Shown one piece after another: positions 10,001 to 21,424 of a stretch of 64,000 nt of DNA. Within the stretch, counting starts at the first letter, position 1. Each line of letters begins with the position of its first letter. Source of the DNA: Paguma larvata (taxonomy: Eukaryota > Chordata > Mammalia > Carnivora > Viverridae); assembly GCA_030068075.1 (NCBI GenBank), contig CM057830.1, forward strand, positions 22,600,247 to 22,664,246, in the 5' to 3' direction. The translations under genes and the position numbers were made by a program. Below the pieces are notes generated by a model. It was not told the DNA's origin and ran no database searches. It worked only from the letters and a program-made list of their open reading frames with translations.

Positions 10001-10514
10001 ATTCCTTTGGAATGTTTAGAAATGAAGTTTGGCCACAAATCAATTACTTGAAACCATCTTAGCTCTTAGCTCCCTAAAGTTTTAGTAACACTGTCACTTG
10101 GATTAGTTTTTAAGAGTTGGAAAACCAGAGAAGACTTTAATCAAAGAATTAAAGTCCTTTCTTGAATGACTAAATTGATACCACTTAATACATATAAAAG
10201 AAGACTGCATTCTTGATTAACACTGATATCTGTGCTTGGCAACTTTATTCTAGCGTATTTTCCTAGAATTTAAATTCGTGATATTTGGAAAATATAAATT
10301 GTAATTAGACATTGAGATTACTTCTTGTGGTTATTGGATATATTTTTAAGTATTCCATGGTAATGTGACCCATAAAACTGTTAAGGTTGAGAGTAAATTT
10401 AATTTTACCTTCCATGGGAACATTTAGATTAGCAAAGGAGTAAAAATAACACATTGATCACATAGCATTATTTCCAACTTTCACTTTGATTTATATCATA
10501 TCTGAATGCCAATG
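7076..10514. other. long unique-looking stretch
   Basis: I recognise no interspersed repeat here. Small landmarks are A(15) at about 7419-7433, a pyrimidine-rich tract at 8340-8390, and T(16) at about 9882-9897. One weak exon-like interval lies at 7265-7314. The open frames at 7471-7791 (-) and 7911-8099 (-) carry no recognisable domain. It reads as ordinary intron or intergenic DNA. Confidence 0.5.
7265..7314 (+). other. exon-like interval (weak candidate)
   Basis: A good polypyrimidine tract and acceptor (CGTCCTCCTCATCTTTCTAG) are followed by 50 bp and a strong donor, GGAA|GTAAGA. Two of three frames stay open across it. If the candidate exon at 3808-3915 were spliced to it, the continuing frame starts DASVIW and stays open. 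Length and signals could easily be chance in 64 kb. Confidence 0.18.
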
Positions 10515-10620
10515 AATAAAAATCACACTATATTGTCAAAATTCATGGAATGGTACACTTAAGATTTGTACATTTGGTTGTGTGAAAAATTTGCACCTAA
10601 GAAAGAATAACATAAAAAAA
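10515..10620 (+). mobile_element. L1 3' end fragment, sense
   Basis: ATTCATGGAATGGTACACTT, then GATTTGTACATTTGG, then an A-rich end AACATAAAAAAAGG. The layout resembles the L1 3' terminus (ACAGAATTGTACACCAAAGG...). It is diverged and short. Confidence 0.45.
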
Positions 10621-10719
10621 GGAACTTTAGTTAATGATATGTTAGGCTAAAATATTTAAGGGTGAAGAGTACTGATGTCTGAAACTTCCACCTAAGTAAA
10701 ATGTAGTGATGGATGGATA

Positions 10720-10868
10720 GAAGGATGACCAGATTGATGTACATAAATGTGATAAAGCAGGTCTATTAAAATGTTAATTATACAGACTATATGGTAGGTA
10801 TATGGGTGTTTATAATTCTTCTAACATTTCTATATGTTTGAAAATTTTTATAATGTAAGAAAAGAGTG
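10720..10868 (+). mobile_element. old L1 3' UTR, sense
   Basis: Contains in order TGATAAAGCAGGTCTATTAA, TGTTAATTATACAG, GGTAGGTATATGGGTGTTTA and ATATGTTTGAAAATTTTTAT. This is the recognisable 3' UTR end of mid-age L1 families (..GGGTATATGGGTGTTC...TATGTTTGAAATTTTTCAT..). It ends in AATGTAAGAAAAGAG. Confidence 0.65.
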
Positions 10869-10889
10869 AATCAGGAAGACGTGGAAGGT

Positions 10890-10928
10890 ACACGTGTGCA
10901 CGCACGCGCGCACACACACACACACACA
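10890..10928. repeat. (CA)n/(CG) microsatellite
   Basis: Alternating purine-pyrimidine run ACACGTGTGCACGCACGCGC followed by (CA)n. It sits just 5' of an L1 fragment. Confidence 0.9.
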
Positions 10929-11375
10929 GGAGTATTATACAGCCATAATAATGGATGAAATTGTGTCATTTGGGACAGTATGGGTGGACCTAGAGGGTAT
11001 AGGCTAAGTAAGATCAGTCAGAGAAAGACAAATGATCTATAATTTCATTCATAAATGGAATCTAAACAACAACAAATGAATAAAAAAGCAGAATCAGACC
11101 TATAAATACAGAGAACAAACTGATGGCTGCCAGGAAAAAGGTGGGTGGGGGTGGGGGTTTGGGCAAAATGGGTGAAGGAGAGTGAGAGACACAGGTTTCC
11201 AGTAATGGAAGGAATAAGTCATGGGAATAAAAGGCACAGCATAAGCAATAGTGATAGAACAGGGTAGATGGCCCAGTTGTGGTGAACATAGCATAACGAA
11301 TAAACTTTTAGAATCACTATTTTGTATACCTGAAACTAGTGTAACATTGTGTGTCAACTATACTCAAAAAATGAG
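10929..11375 (+). mobile_element. L1 ORF2 end plus 3' UTR, sense
   Basis: TATTATACAGCCATAATAAT, then GATGAAATTGTGTCATTTGG, GGGTGGACCTAGAGGGTAT, then AATGATCTATAATTTCATTC and AACAAACTGATGGCTGCCAG. This is the end of L1 ORF2 and its 3' UTR (ATACAGCCATAAAAAAGAATGA...GGTTGCCAG type). A G-rich tract lies at 11141-11170. The 3' end reads TGTAACATTGTGTGTCAACT and ATACTCAAAAAATGAGGC. The two short antisense frames inside are not genes. Confidence 0.8.
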
Positions 11376-13640
11376 GCAAAAGCTTGAAACCTGCTTGAAT
11401 TATAATTATCTAAAGATTATTAATACTGTACTGTACATATTCATGCTTCAGAGTTTCTTATGTTCACAAAAATCAATGGTTTTTGGTGTCTCAAAAGCAT
11501 GTAATAATGACTTATTAAATTAAGTAGAAAAATAGAGCTTTTGTTGTTTGGAATTTAAGTTTAAGATACTGTGCAATATGTTAAAGTTTAAAGATGCATT
11601 GTTCTTTATTTTCCGTTGCTAATGGAGTCATTACCTACCACTTGTTACTGAACAATTTTCTTAATGCTTTAGCCATCCTTAACTATATTTGATACGATTT
11701 TCAATTGGAAAGCTGTAAACAACCAGTTTTGCCTTTAGATTCATAAGTAAATTTCCCATTGAATCATGAATAACCAATGTAAAGGTATAGTTAGTAAAAT
11801 CTTGATATTCATTAGGTGACTTTAACTTTGTTGTTTGAAGATAGTAATTGGATTAAACTTCTAAATGGTATGGTCACTTTATAGCCACTATAGCATTAGG
11901 GAGGGATACTTTAAAAAGGTTATACAATAGTTCAGCAAGCAAAGTTAACATCTACCACTTTTCCTATCATTGGTCTTTGGGGCGAGATCTCTAGTTGAAC
12001 CCGGTATCTTTTCCCAATGACTCATATATACAAGACTTCAGTTCATAGCTCCCTCACTGGAAACAACAAGAACAACAACAAAGCATAACTGTTTTTCTTT
12101 AAAATCCAGATAAAATGGTGTTAGACTGGAGGTCGACATTAGTCCCACTTGCTATGCCCACATTTCAGAAGCAGTCCTTGGCTGATCATTTGGCTTATGA
12201 AAGTTTTTTTAAATATAAGGACTCCATTTTAATAATTTTTAAAAAAGCTTACCCATGTTAACTTAAATTTTAATATCTGTTCATTGAGAGAGTTCATGAA
12301 ACAATTCAATATCTCTTAAAATTAATTTGAATGTCACGAATTACAAAACTGGCTAACACATCTAATAAAGAGTATATGTGAACACAAATATTTGTGAACC
12401 ATATTTTTTTTTCCTATCTACAAATGCTAAATGACATATGGCATTGTAGGAGTCATGCAGTTTTCCCAGAGGTTCCCAGAGACCCCGGACTTATAGATTG
12501 ATAAACACAATTTTGGTGCTTTGCCTGTATAGGGACCTTTTCTAGAAAATTTCCAAAGAATGTATCTAAATATGGATCCTGGACAACAAAAGGGATCTTC
12601 TACATTTGTAAAGACAAGATTTATATGGCTCTCTTGTGAAACACCCTTTGGTAGGAAATAAGATACATGTTAGGAGTACAAAGATTTTAACAAGAACCTA
12701 AACACATAAATGGAAAAGTAAATTTCATGTGTACTATTGGAATATTTACCTGACGGAAATAGATTACTTTTAATTCGAAAAGAAGCAAAGACATGTGAAA
12801 ACTTTCCAAGTCATTTCATTTTCTGATTTCCTTTATGCTGATATTACTTGGGTTTCTGTTACAACCAATATTACTGTAGAATACTTGTGCCATTTTGGCT
12901 TTTAATAGATCACCTGGGAGGAATTTTTTTTCATTCCATATGTACATTATAGAAACATTTACACAGTTGATATGAACAAAATGGGTAATTTGCAAGTCCA
13001 CCAAATGATTTAATTTTGATTGCATTTCTAAGTGTTTCTATGGTGTAAAATTTCCATATGACTTAATAGCTGGAAGGAAGCATTAATGTTTAAATATTAA
13101 TTTTCATACCAAAGTTAAAGCAGATTAATGCATTTGATTAATGGATTTGATATTTAAAATTCCCTAATGAGGATATAATTATATAAAGTAGTGTATTTAT
13201 AATTTGGAGGGCTAGGTCATTCATGGTACAGGACAGTACTATCCACCAGATTCATCTCTTTTTGCCAAATATTTCTATATGAGTTCCTGATGCCACTTCT
13301 CAGCATGTGTCACTTTATAGTCTTAAGATGGATGAGGGAGTGGAGAATCAGGCTTTAGTGTGAATGTATAATTTATAATGTTAAAATTGCCATTCGTTGA
13401 AATTAGCATAATGCTGACAATCTTGCGAATCATCCGAGTATTTATGATCTTTCCTATATATACAGCCTTGTATAGTAATTAATTATGAAACCTACCAAAG
13501 TTTTAAAACAACCAAGCTAAACTTAAAGATCCATTGGAACTCTATTTTGCAGATCTTTGGATATTCAAACACTTTGCTTTCCACATAACTAGCAAATACC
13601 TAGTGGTGAATGAGATATGGATAGGTGATTCTGTAGCTTA
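11376..13640. other. long unique-looking stretch
   Basis: AT-rich sequence with no interspersed repeat, RNA gene or supported coding region that I can identify. Open frames near 11251-11523 and 12816-13025 look like chance. Confidence 0.5.
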
Positions 13641-13645
13641 ATTGT

Positions 13646-13850
13646 TCAGTAAGGTAGCCATTAGCTACCTGAGGCTGTTTATATTTAAATGTAAGTTAAT
13701 TGTAATTCATTGAAATAGAAAATACACTTCATCTGTCTCATTGGCCATTCACGTACTCAATAGCCCTATGTGCCTAGGGGCTACCTTATGGAAAGGCACA
13801 AAAAGACATTTCCATTACTATAGAAAGTTTTATTGAAAAACAGGGTTCTC
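13646..13850. mobile_element. hAT-type miniature DNA transposon (family uncertain)
   Basis: The left end contains CAGTAAGGTAGCCATTAGCTAC and the right end TAGGGGCTACCTTATGGA, which are near inverted copies (GGTAGCC / GGCTACC). CACGTACTCAATAGCCCTAT and ATAGAAAGTTTTATTG also match the abundant mammalian hAT miniature element whose ends read TAGCCACATGTGGC and GAAAGTTCTATTGGACAG. It is non-coding. Confidence 0.6.
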
Positions 13851-14068
13851 AAGTGTTAGTGATTATCCCAGGATATCTCCATTTTTTTAAAAGGTTAAAG
13901 TTCTGAAAATACCATAACATTGTTCCGAGAGTTACAGAAGCTTTTTGGGATCTAGGTTATCTTCCAGAGCAATCAGTTTACTATTTTAGTTGTTGGTTTT
14001 CCTAAAAATAGTCAATTAATATTTTAATTTTTAAAATTTTTAAACCAAATGTGGATAATTGGTTTTAG

Positions 14069-14294
14069 TTTTTTTTTTTTAAATGTTTGTTTAATTTGAA
14101 TGAGAGGGAGAGAGAGAGAGAGAGAAGGAATCAGGAAAAGGGCAGAGAGAGAGAGGGAGACACAGAATCCAAAGCAGGCTCCAGGCTCTGAGCTGTCTGC
14201 ACAGAGCACAGTGCAGGACTTGAACTCGAGAACCATGAGATCATGATCTTAGCTGAAGTCAGACACTTAACTGACTGAGCCACCCGGGTGCCCC
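14069..14294 (-). mobile_element. tRNA-Lys SINE, antisense
   Basis: Reverse-oriented SINE: T(12), AAATGTTTGTTTAATTTGAA, a (GA)n run, AATCCAAAGCAGGCTCCAGG, GAGATCATGATCTTAGCTG and the end GAGCCACCCGGGTGCCCC. Moderate CpG loss. The target duplication is weak (TTAGTT / CAGTTA). Confidence 0.92.
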
Positions 14295-14749
14295 TCAGTT
14301 ACCATGTTAAACAAGAGCACTCTTGATTGGCAATTATACGTGCAGGTACTGTATATTTATTATTGTTTAAAAGAAAAAAAGGTATTCCTCACATGGAGAA
14401 AACCTCCTGTAAGAGTCTCATTAAATTCACTGTTTTTCTCCTTACTTCCTAAACTGTGGTTTACAGCCTTGGTTGTAACAATCCATCTCAACACCTGCCT
14501 CAAGTAGCTAAATATCATTGATTTCATTTCATTCATACCTACAGAACTCACATGAGCACTCAACATCTCTAGGCATCCTATTCCATTTCTCTCCCCTATT
14601 TCCAAAATGATTTTTTCACCTTCTCTTCAAACAGCCCTCCCACAATGACCAACCTTGCTTCTTAATTCATTGAGAAAAAGTTAACATACCCAAGTTCCCT
14701 CATCCATGTACCTTCAAATCTACCAAGTCATCTCGTTCTAAATCTAATT

Positions 14750-14992
14750 ATTATTATTTTTAATTATTAATGTGTGTTGTTGTTGTTGTTGTTGTTGTTG
14801 TGGGGAGAGAGAGAGAGAGACTGTGAGTGGGGAAGGGACAGAGAGAGAGAGTGGGAGACACAGAATCTGAAGAAGGCTCCAGGATCCGAGCTGTCAGCAC
14901 AAAGTCCAATGCAAGACTCGCACTCATGGACAACAAGATCATGACCTGAGCCAAAGTCACATGCTGAACTGACGGAACTACCCAGGTGCCCT
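14750..14992 (-). mobile_element. tRNA-Lys SINE, antisense, with (GTT)n tail
   Basis: The SINE is bounded by a perfect 14-bp target duplication TTCTAAATCTAATT (14736-14749 and 14993-15006). Instead of a plain T-rich tail it carries (GTT)n at 14775-14801. A (GA)n run, AATCTGAAGAAGGCTCCAGG, ATCATGACCTGAGCC and a decayed tRNA-like end (GGAACTACCCAGGTGCCC) follow. It lies in a region that otherwise reads as sense L2. Confidence 0.93.
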
Positions 14993-15006
14993 TTCTAAAT
15001 CTAATT

Positions 15007-15192
15007 CTTGACATAATGGTTGACATTCATCTCTTCTTACTTCAGTCCAGCCTTTCCTCTTGGACTCTGGATTTCATTTCCTCTCACCTCATTCATGCAT
15101 TTTCTCCTGAAGTTATTCCTGTCCTTTTTCAATCTCAATTTCTTGGTTTCTGAAACACATTTTGGTATCTACTAACATAATATATATATATA

Positions 15193-15250
<58 letters not shown>

Positions 15251-15334
15251 AACTTTTTGGATCCATTTTTCTAAGTATTACTTTGGTTTCCTACTCTTCT
15301 TAGCACACTCAAACACCCACACACTTAAGTTTTT
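15007..15334 (+). mobile_element. probable L2 ORF2 piece, sense, with TA/TG microsatellite
   Basis: C- and T-rich coding-like text (CATCTCTTCTTACTTCAGTC, CAGCCTTTCCTCTTGG, CATTTCCTCTCACCTCATTC) resembles the early part of L2 ORF2 seen in sense. It is colinear with the clearer L2 at 16190-17590. A TA/TG microsatellite at 15180-15251 interrupts it. Assignment is by style and position rather than exact matches. Confidence 0.4.
15180..15251. repeat. (TA)n(TG)n microsatellite
   Basis: Alternating blocks of TA and TG dinucleotides for about 70 bp: TA, TG, TA, TG, TA. Likely length-polymorphic and able to adopt unusual DNA structure. Confidence 0.95.
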
Positions 15335-15350
15335 GTAAAATTATTGTGTT

Positions 15351-15547
15351 TTCTTATTTTGATTTTTTAATTTTAAAGAAAGAGTGCACCCAGGGAAAGG
15401 GGCAGAGGAAGAGGAAGAGAGAATCTTAAGTAAGTTCCATGCTCAGTACAGTGCCCAACATGGAGCTTAATTCCATGACTCTGGGATCATGACCTGAGCC
15501 CAAGTCAAGAGTTGGATACTCAACCAATAGAGCCACCCAAGTGCCCC
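15351..15547 (-). mobile_element. old tRNA-Lys SINE, antisense
   Basis: AGAGTGCACCCAGGGAAAGG, GAATCTTAAGTAAG, GGGATCATGACCTGAGCCC, AGAGTTGGATACTCAACC and GAGCCACCCAAGTGCCCC. The ATCTTAAG and GAGTTGGA signatures mark the older pan-carnivore subfamily. Target duplications are GTAAAATTATTGTG (15335-15348) and GTTAAATTATTGTT (15549-15562). Confidence 0.9.
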
Positions 15548-15564
15548 AGTTAAATTATTGTTAA

Positions 15565-15965
15565 AGATGGGGCACAGGGTGCTGAATGGTGAGCCGTGGC
15601 TCAATAGCAGAACATAAGAGAAATTAAACTAGAGAAGTTTATTACTTAGGAGTGCTAGAGGAAGTAAGGGCATACCTTGAGGGTAGGTATTAAGGAAAGA
15701 TTAAGGCTGAATGTAGACAGATCTAGAGTTGAGCCTGGAACATAGGCTTTAAATAGGGTCTGTGGGTAGAGTGCTTTGAGGTTCCTGGACTGGGGCCAGA
15801 TTGGGCAGTTCAGACCAAAAGAGTCAGTTAGGTAAGTCCCAAGGGGGGGGTCTTGTTTAAGGGGAGCATGAGGGATACAGGGGCTGAGAGACAAGGGAGA
15901 GTGTTGATTACAATGGATGTTGAGCAAGTCATATCATGAACTCACATTTGATGATGATGCTGCAG
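15565..15965 (-). mobile_element. possible LTR fragment, antisense
   Basis: The stretch is richer in G than its surroundings. It interrupts an otherwise colinear sense L2, and read on the minus strand it carries a TAATAAAC signal near 15636-15645 with GT-poor, C-rich text upstream, as in mammalian LTRs. I cannot place it in a family and see no matching terminal TG...CA pair with certainty. The 90-residue minus frame within it shows no known domain. Confidence 0.3.
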
Positions 15966-16189
15966 ATCCCTGTCTAGAGCATATGCTTGCCTGAAGAGTT
16001 GAGTGTCATTTTATGGTCCATGCAGGCGTTTTGGCCAAACAAAATGAATACCAAGGCAGCAATTCCATGGAGTAGTTTACCTAAATTTTTGATGCATGCA
16101 CACACACAGACACACACTCTCTTGAAGGAATTATATATAGTTTATATTGCAGTTATTTACCTCATAGTTTCTCTTTAATATAGTTCATT

Positions 16190-17590
16190 AAGTCTACCTT
16201 CCTCTCAAGGACAGTTTCGTTGCCTGCCTGCTTCCTTGCTTTCTTCCTCTCCATTGCTTGTTGTTCCTTCTTTACCTTCTAAGGTCACCTGACCATTTTA
16301 TTGCCAATTCAAATGGTCATGTCTCTGTTCTTCCTGTACTTGATCTCTCAGTAGAATTTGGTACAAGTGACCATTCGATCCTTTTGGAAAAATTTTATTT
16401 TGTCTTAAATTGCATAAAATCTTTCTAGTTTTTCCTCTTCTGAGTCTCTTTTTCTCATCATTTCTTCACCTTAAAATGTTAGCTTGGGTCCTAGTTTAAT
16501 AAGTTTTCTAGGTTAAGTCATCCAATCTAATGGCTTTAAAAGACAACTCCATGCAAATCCTCTTCAAAATTTTTTATGATTCATTCTATCTTGCCTCTTG
16601 AACTTGAAGTTTATTTCTTAAATAGTGCTACTTCATAAACCCACCAGGGCCTATATCTGATATGAATCTCAAACCTTACATGATCTAAGCGCACAGCTCG
16701 ATTTTACCCAATAGCCCTCTCGAAATAAATAACAAACAAACCTACTTAATGTGCTCCTTTTCCAGGTTCCCCAACTCATTATGGCAAAATTATGGTCTAG
16801 GGGCTAATGTCAAATTTATATATACTTTTATAAACTGACATTTAATCTGTCAGTCAGTCCCGTCTCTTCTACCTCACATATCCCAAGTCTCTCCCCTTCT
16901 CCATTTCTTCATGATCAGTACTTTATTTCCCCCTTGTTTCTTACCTAGAGTATTATAGTTGCTTCCCATAAAGTCTTTCTACTTTTGTAGAATTTTACAC
17001 TTGACACAGATGTAGGGTTTTGTAGAAATCTACCATTAAATTTCTCTTCTCCTCCCTACAGATGAAATCATCTTTGTATAGAACAGGTAATAATACTCTA
17101 AAGACTTCCCATCACTCTAAGATAAGTATCTGAACTCTTGTACCTGGCATACAAAATTCTTCCTTATCTGGCCTTTGCCTAGCTCTTTACCTCACATAAT
17201 TATGTTTTCCAATTCGTTGTAGCCTTAGGCCAAGCTTTCTTTTCCTTGGAGTCTTTCTGCACCGGGTATTCACCTGCTCGAAATGTTCCTACTCCACGTA
17301 TTTTTAATGTGGGTTTCCTTTTGTTTTTCAGTTTTTAGATTAAGGGTAGTTTCTCAAAAATTAGTTTGCTGACCAAATTAAAGTAGCTGCTATTCACTCT
17401 GAATTGCTTCAATTTATGATAGTTGTTGGTAGGGAATTTACACCCTGTAAAATCTTTCTTATTTTACCTCTTTACAGGTTTATTATTTATGTTCATCTGT
17501 AAAAATAATCTCCACTCTCTCCCCAGTGTCTAGAGCTTTGCCTGTCTCAGAATTTTAAATTCTTTGAATAAATGAATGTCCGAAGCATGA
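16190..17590 (+). mobile_element. L2 LINE, 3' half of ORF2 and 3' UTR, sense
   Basis: This is a recognisable CR1-like L2. Near 16339-16383 the decayed reverse transcriptase motif reads LDLSVEFGTSDHSIL, corresponding to the canonical LDLSAAFDTVDHSLL. Further on, AATGGCTTTAAAAGACAACT, CTGACATTTAATCTGTCAG, the AGATGAAATCATCTTTG region and GCCTTTGCCTAGCTC keep L2 order. The 3' UTR ends at about 17590 with CTTTGAATAAATGAATG. Numerous stops and frameshifts mean it is long dead. Confidence 0.8.
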
Positions 17591-18778
17591 AATCAATATA
17601 AGCTGCACTATTGGTCTTAAAGTGCCAGATGATAGCTAACTTGGAGACTCTGAGGCCCCCAAAGATCCTCATTCTGATTGACATTTTACAGACTCACACA
17701 CTGATGATCAGAAAATTTTATATTAGGACCCAAATGTAGTTGTTTCCATTATACCACCTCCCTCTCCTCTTCATCCTTTACTGCAGTCACCATGGCAGTA
17801 ACAAATTTCTGGAAACAGAATTATAACACATCCCACTTGGTGTATGTGACTGTTCTGAGAAACATGTATCATAAGGCAACCAGACAGCCTGATGATTATT
17901 TAGTAGCTGTCTTTCTTCATTGAACAGCAGTGAATAATACCTTAGATCTCTGGCACCAAGAAAAAACAGAACCCATTCAGAATTTAAGCCCTAGGAATGA
18001 TTTTTACATTTGCTGATATACACATGTTTGCTTTTGAAGCTTGTCTGGTTCATATGATTTCTATGTGTTTGTTTCAAAATAGATAGTAAATCATTTTTAT
18101 GGTCAATACGAAGAATTTGTAGAACAATCCTGTACTAATATTGTGTATTGTTCGAAGAGGACTTCTTCCATCCTAACTTCATAGTCTTTTCTTCTGTGTT
18201 TCAGTGCAACAAAATGGAAATAAGGAGGAGTACTTTGGTTTAATTTGTTTTCGTTCATCTTAATCTCTATCCAGAGGGGGAAAAAAAACAGGAAGTACTT
18301 TTTTTAAGGAACAATGTTAATTTGTATTCTTGAGGTGGTATCTTATCAAAAGCTTAAATAAGGAAGGTGAGTCAGTATTGTGTGGATGGCTTAGCTCCAC
18401 GCTAGGCCATCTGTCCATTTACCAGTTATTTTCCATAGATCATGGAAATTGTCTAGAAGGCTAAGTTCTTATAAGCTTCTACCCATATTATTATGTTGAC
18501 AGTGACTCTAATACACAGCCCCCTACCTAAATGTGAGTTGTAGACACAACTGCCAGCAGTTAAAAAAGAAATAAAAGGAAGTAAGCACTTGTAAAAAGTA
18601 TTTGTCAAGAAAGAGAGAAGTATTTAGTCTGAATAAATATATCTTTGCTTTTTATAAAGTAATGAGACTGATTTTGTTGTGTGACTTATAGTGTTGCTTT
18701 TTACACTGTATACATTCAGTATATAGTGGTACTTTGACTTAAGCATTACATCAATAGTTTAGTCTTTGCTTTTTTCCT
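17591..18778. other. unannotated stretch
   Basis: Unique-looking sequence. A vague MIR-like segment lies at about 17680-17760. No supported gene, RNA or clear repeat. Confidence 0.45.
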
Positions 18779-18945
18779 GGGTGGAATGGGTTAAATGGGT
18801 GATGGATATTAGGGAGGGCATTTGTTGTGATAAGCCCTGGGTGTTGTAGATAAGTGTCGAATCACTAAATTCCATGCCCGAAACTAATATTACACTGCAT
18901 GTTAACTAACTGGAATTTAAATAAAAACTTGAAAAATGTTTTTAA
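18779..18945 (+). mobile_element. carnivore L1 3' terminus, sense
   Basis: GGGTGATGGATATTAGGGAG, GGGCATTTGTTGTGATAAGC, CCTGGGTGTTGTAGATAAG, GAATCACTAAATTCC and GTTAACTAACTGGAATTTAA follow in order the familiar carnivore L1 3' UTR (GGTGATGGGTATTAAGGAGGGC...). It ends in AAATAAAAACTTGAAAAATG. Strongly 5'-truncated. Confidence 0.8.
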
Positions 18946-21424
18946 AAAGTCAAAATCAGCTTTAACTCCTACTAAGAAATTAATTTCTAAGTGTAAGAAA
19001 AATAATGAAAACTCGTGAATGTATATTAAAAACTTGACTATGAATTTCTTCTGCCGAAAGATGTTTGGGTTTACAGGGAAATACCATTTAGAAGCTGTGC
19101 TGTAACATTGGATATTTTGGTAGGTGAGGTTTTTTGAAAGTATTTATGCAAATAAATGAGTGATAGCGTATAGGAATTGTAATTTTTTTAGATTAATTGT
19201 TTAAACTTGGCTAGTGTAAAAGCAATTAAAGAAATGACTTGCATTATTACTCCATCATTTTTTTTTAACACTGTTTCTTTTACAGTTCATTCTAACCAAG
19301 CCTCAGAACCTTGGGCATTTTATTTCACTTCTCCTGTCATCATGGTGGAGACTTGTTTTGTCAGAGAGTTTGAAAATTGAGCTCTTTTTGTGCGTAAGAA
19401 TAAAACTATGGGGAAAATTTTCCATTCAAAGAAGCAATAAGTGCTATGTTCAAAAATATTTAGAATTTAAAATACTTTTTAAAATCAGTTTTTGGGGTTT
19501 ATTATGAACATAGTTCCTATTAGGTATAAATTATTTACTTTTAAATTATGAAAATAGTTTTCTCCACATCACATTATTAAAATTATTAAATAAAAAATAG
19601 ATCTTTTAAGTAATATTTCAATAGCTATTAGAAGAATTTAACCACACTGTTTTGTTAGTTATAATTAGTTAGCCAATGTATAAATTATTAAATTGAACTT
19701 GGAAATTTTATTGGGAAAAGTATTTGGTTAATTGAAAATAATAAAAATGTAATTAAATTGTTATTCAATATTTAATATTTAATTGCCTATCAAAATAAAT
19801 AATAGCCACTCAAACTTATATTTCAAAAAATGTTATCAGTTTATATTTAATATACAGTTGGATTTGCATATGTGAGGAAATTATACCTAGAGAGAGAGAG
19901 ACTTCATGAAAATATTTAATACTTTTCTTTTAAATAGTAGTTTTTATAATATATTTTCACATAGAGAGAACCTAAGTCCTATTTTCATGCAGTGGATACA
20001 CAAATTGAGTAAGAAGTTATAATGAAATATATAACTTACATATTTTTTATTTGTATTCATCATATTAAATTCATTATAGTGTTTGGTTCTTATTTGCAAA
20101 TAGTTTTCTTCAAGGACTCCTTCCCATTTCAGTTCTGAAGAATCCCTTATCTTTAAAGTAATATATCTGACAATGTCCTCATACTTTAATACAGAAAATT
20201 TTGTAATTTAAGAATGTTCTGATCCTTGCTATTCTGCTGAAAAGAACTGTGTGCTTCTGTGTCTTCACTGATATGGATAAATACATCTTCAAATTCAAGT
20301 GCTAGTGTTTTGGAGAAGTAATATTTCGCTTTTGTTCTGTGTGCTCTTCAGTGTTAGTAATAAATAAACAATTAACCTAAATATAAAGACAGTGTAGTGA
20401 AAGGAAAATGTCTTCATGAGTCCCTGGAGAAAGAGCTGTTTAGACTTATGTTTCTGACTTTTCCACAGAGTATATAACTTTACAGTTTCTTACAATTGAG
20501 CTTATTTGTGACGCGAACAGATAAAGTAGAAAAAAAAATAATCATTAAGAAAAAAACAATGGGAAAGAGTTAAAAGGGGAAATTTAGCCCCAGAATAACA
20601 GCATACATAATTGGATTATTAGGATATTTAAAGTATTCTATATGGACATTTTTATTTTCAAAGTGCTAAGATCTCTTAAATTCTAAAGGTAGTGCTGCCA
20701 ATCTTTCTTACGTAATTCTACTCCTTAACTTTTACTCATAAATGCTTGGTTCAGAAACTCCTTTTTGCTCATACACTTAAACCATAGGCCCTTTTCATGA
20801 TTTATTGGATAAATTAATTCAGAGAGTCAGTTGGTTAATTTCAAGAATGGTATTTCTTTATTTTTCATGAGCTAGCACCTTTTCTTTAAATGTGTATTAA
20901 TCACGTGCCAATAACTTCCTCATGTATTAGATCAAGGACTTGGTAGAACTGTCAGTGGATTTTCAGCTTGTATTTATACACTGTAATTTTCACTGGTTTG
21001 TTTTCAGAGTCCCAGACCTCTTACTATATAGGTAGAGCTTGGAGAGCCAAGCTTTTGGGGTTTCTTCACTGAAGTTTATTTCCTGTTAAGGCTTAATGGC
21101 CACCATGGTATCTATCTGAATGTTCAGTTTTCTGAAACCATGTAGTGGCAGTGTTAGTGCCTTCTGCGAGCATTATGACTCTGTTAATGAACATGGCTGG
21201 TAATCAGTAAGTAGGTTTATTTTCTTCCATCATTTAAAGAGAATTCTACAGAAAAATAGATTTCACAGAGTGAAATCTTGTTAAGTATATACAAGTCACT
21301 ATCATAACCGCTTTGAAAAATTAATCTCCTTGATATTCTGAACATAATACATTACCTAATATCTAAAACTGTTCATGAAATCTTAGTCTGCTTTGTTGTT
21401 ATGGACATTTTTCTTCCTTGGCAT
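18946..21424. other. long AT-rich unique-looking stretch
   Basis: Particularly AT-rich between about 19440 and 20060. I identify no coding region, RNA gene or named repeat. Confidence 0.5.

Noticed and set aside
15655..15927. 90-codon minus frame as a retroviral gene remnant
   Set aside because: No gag, pol or env motif is visible; the surrounding LTR call is itself uncertain.
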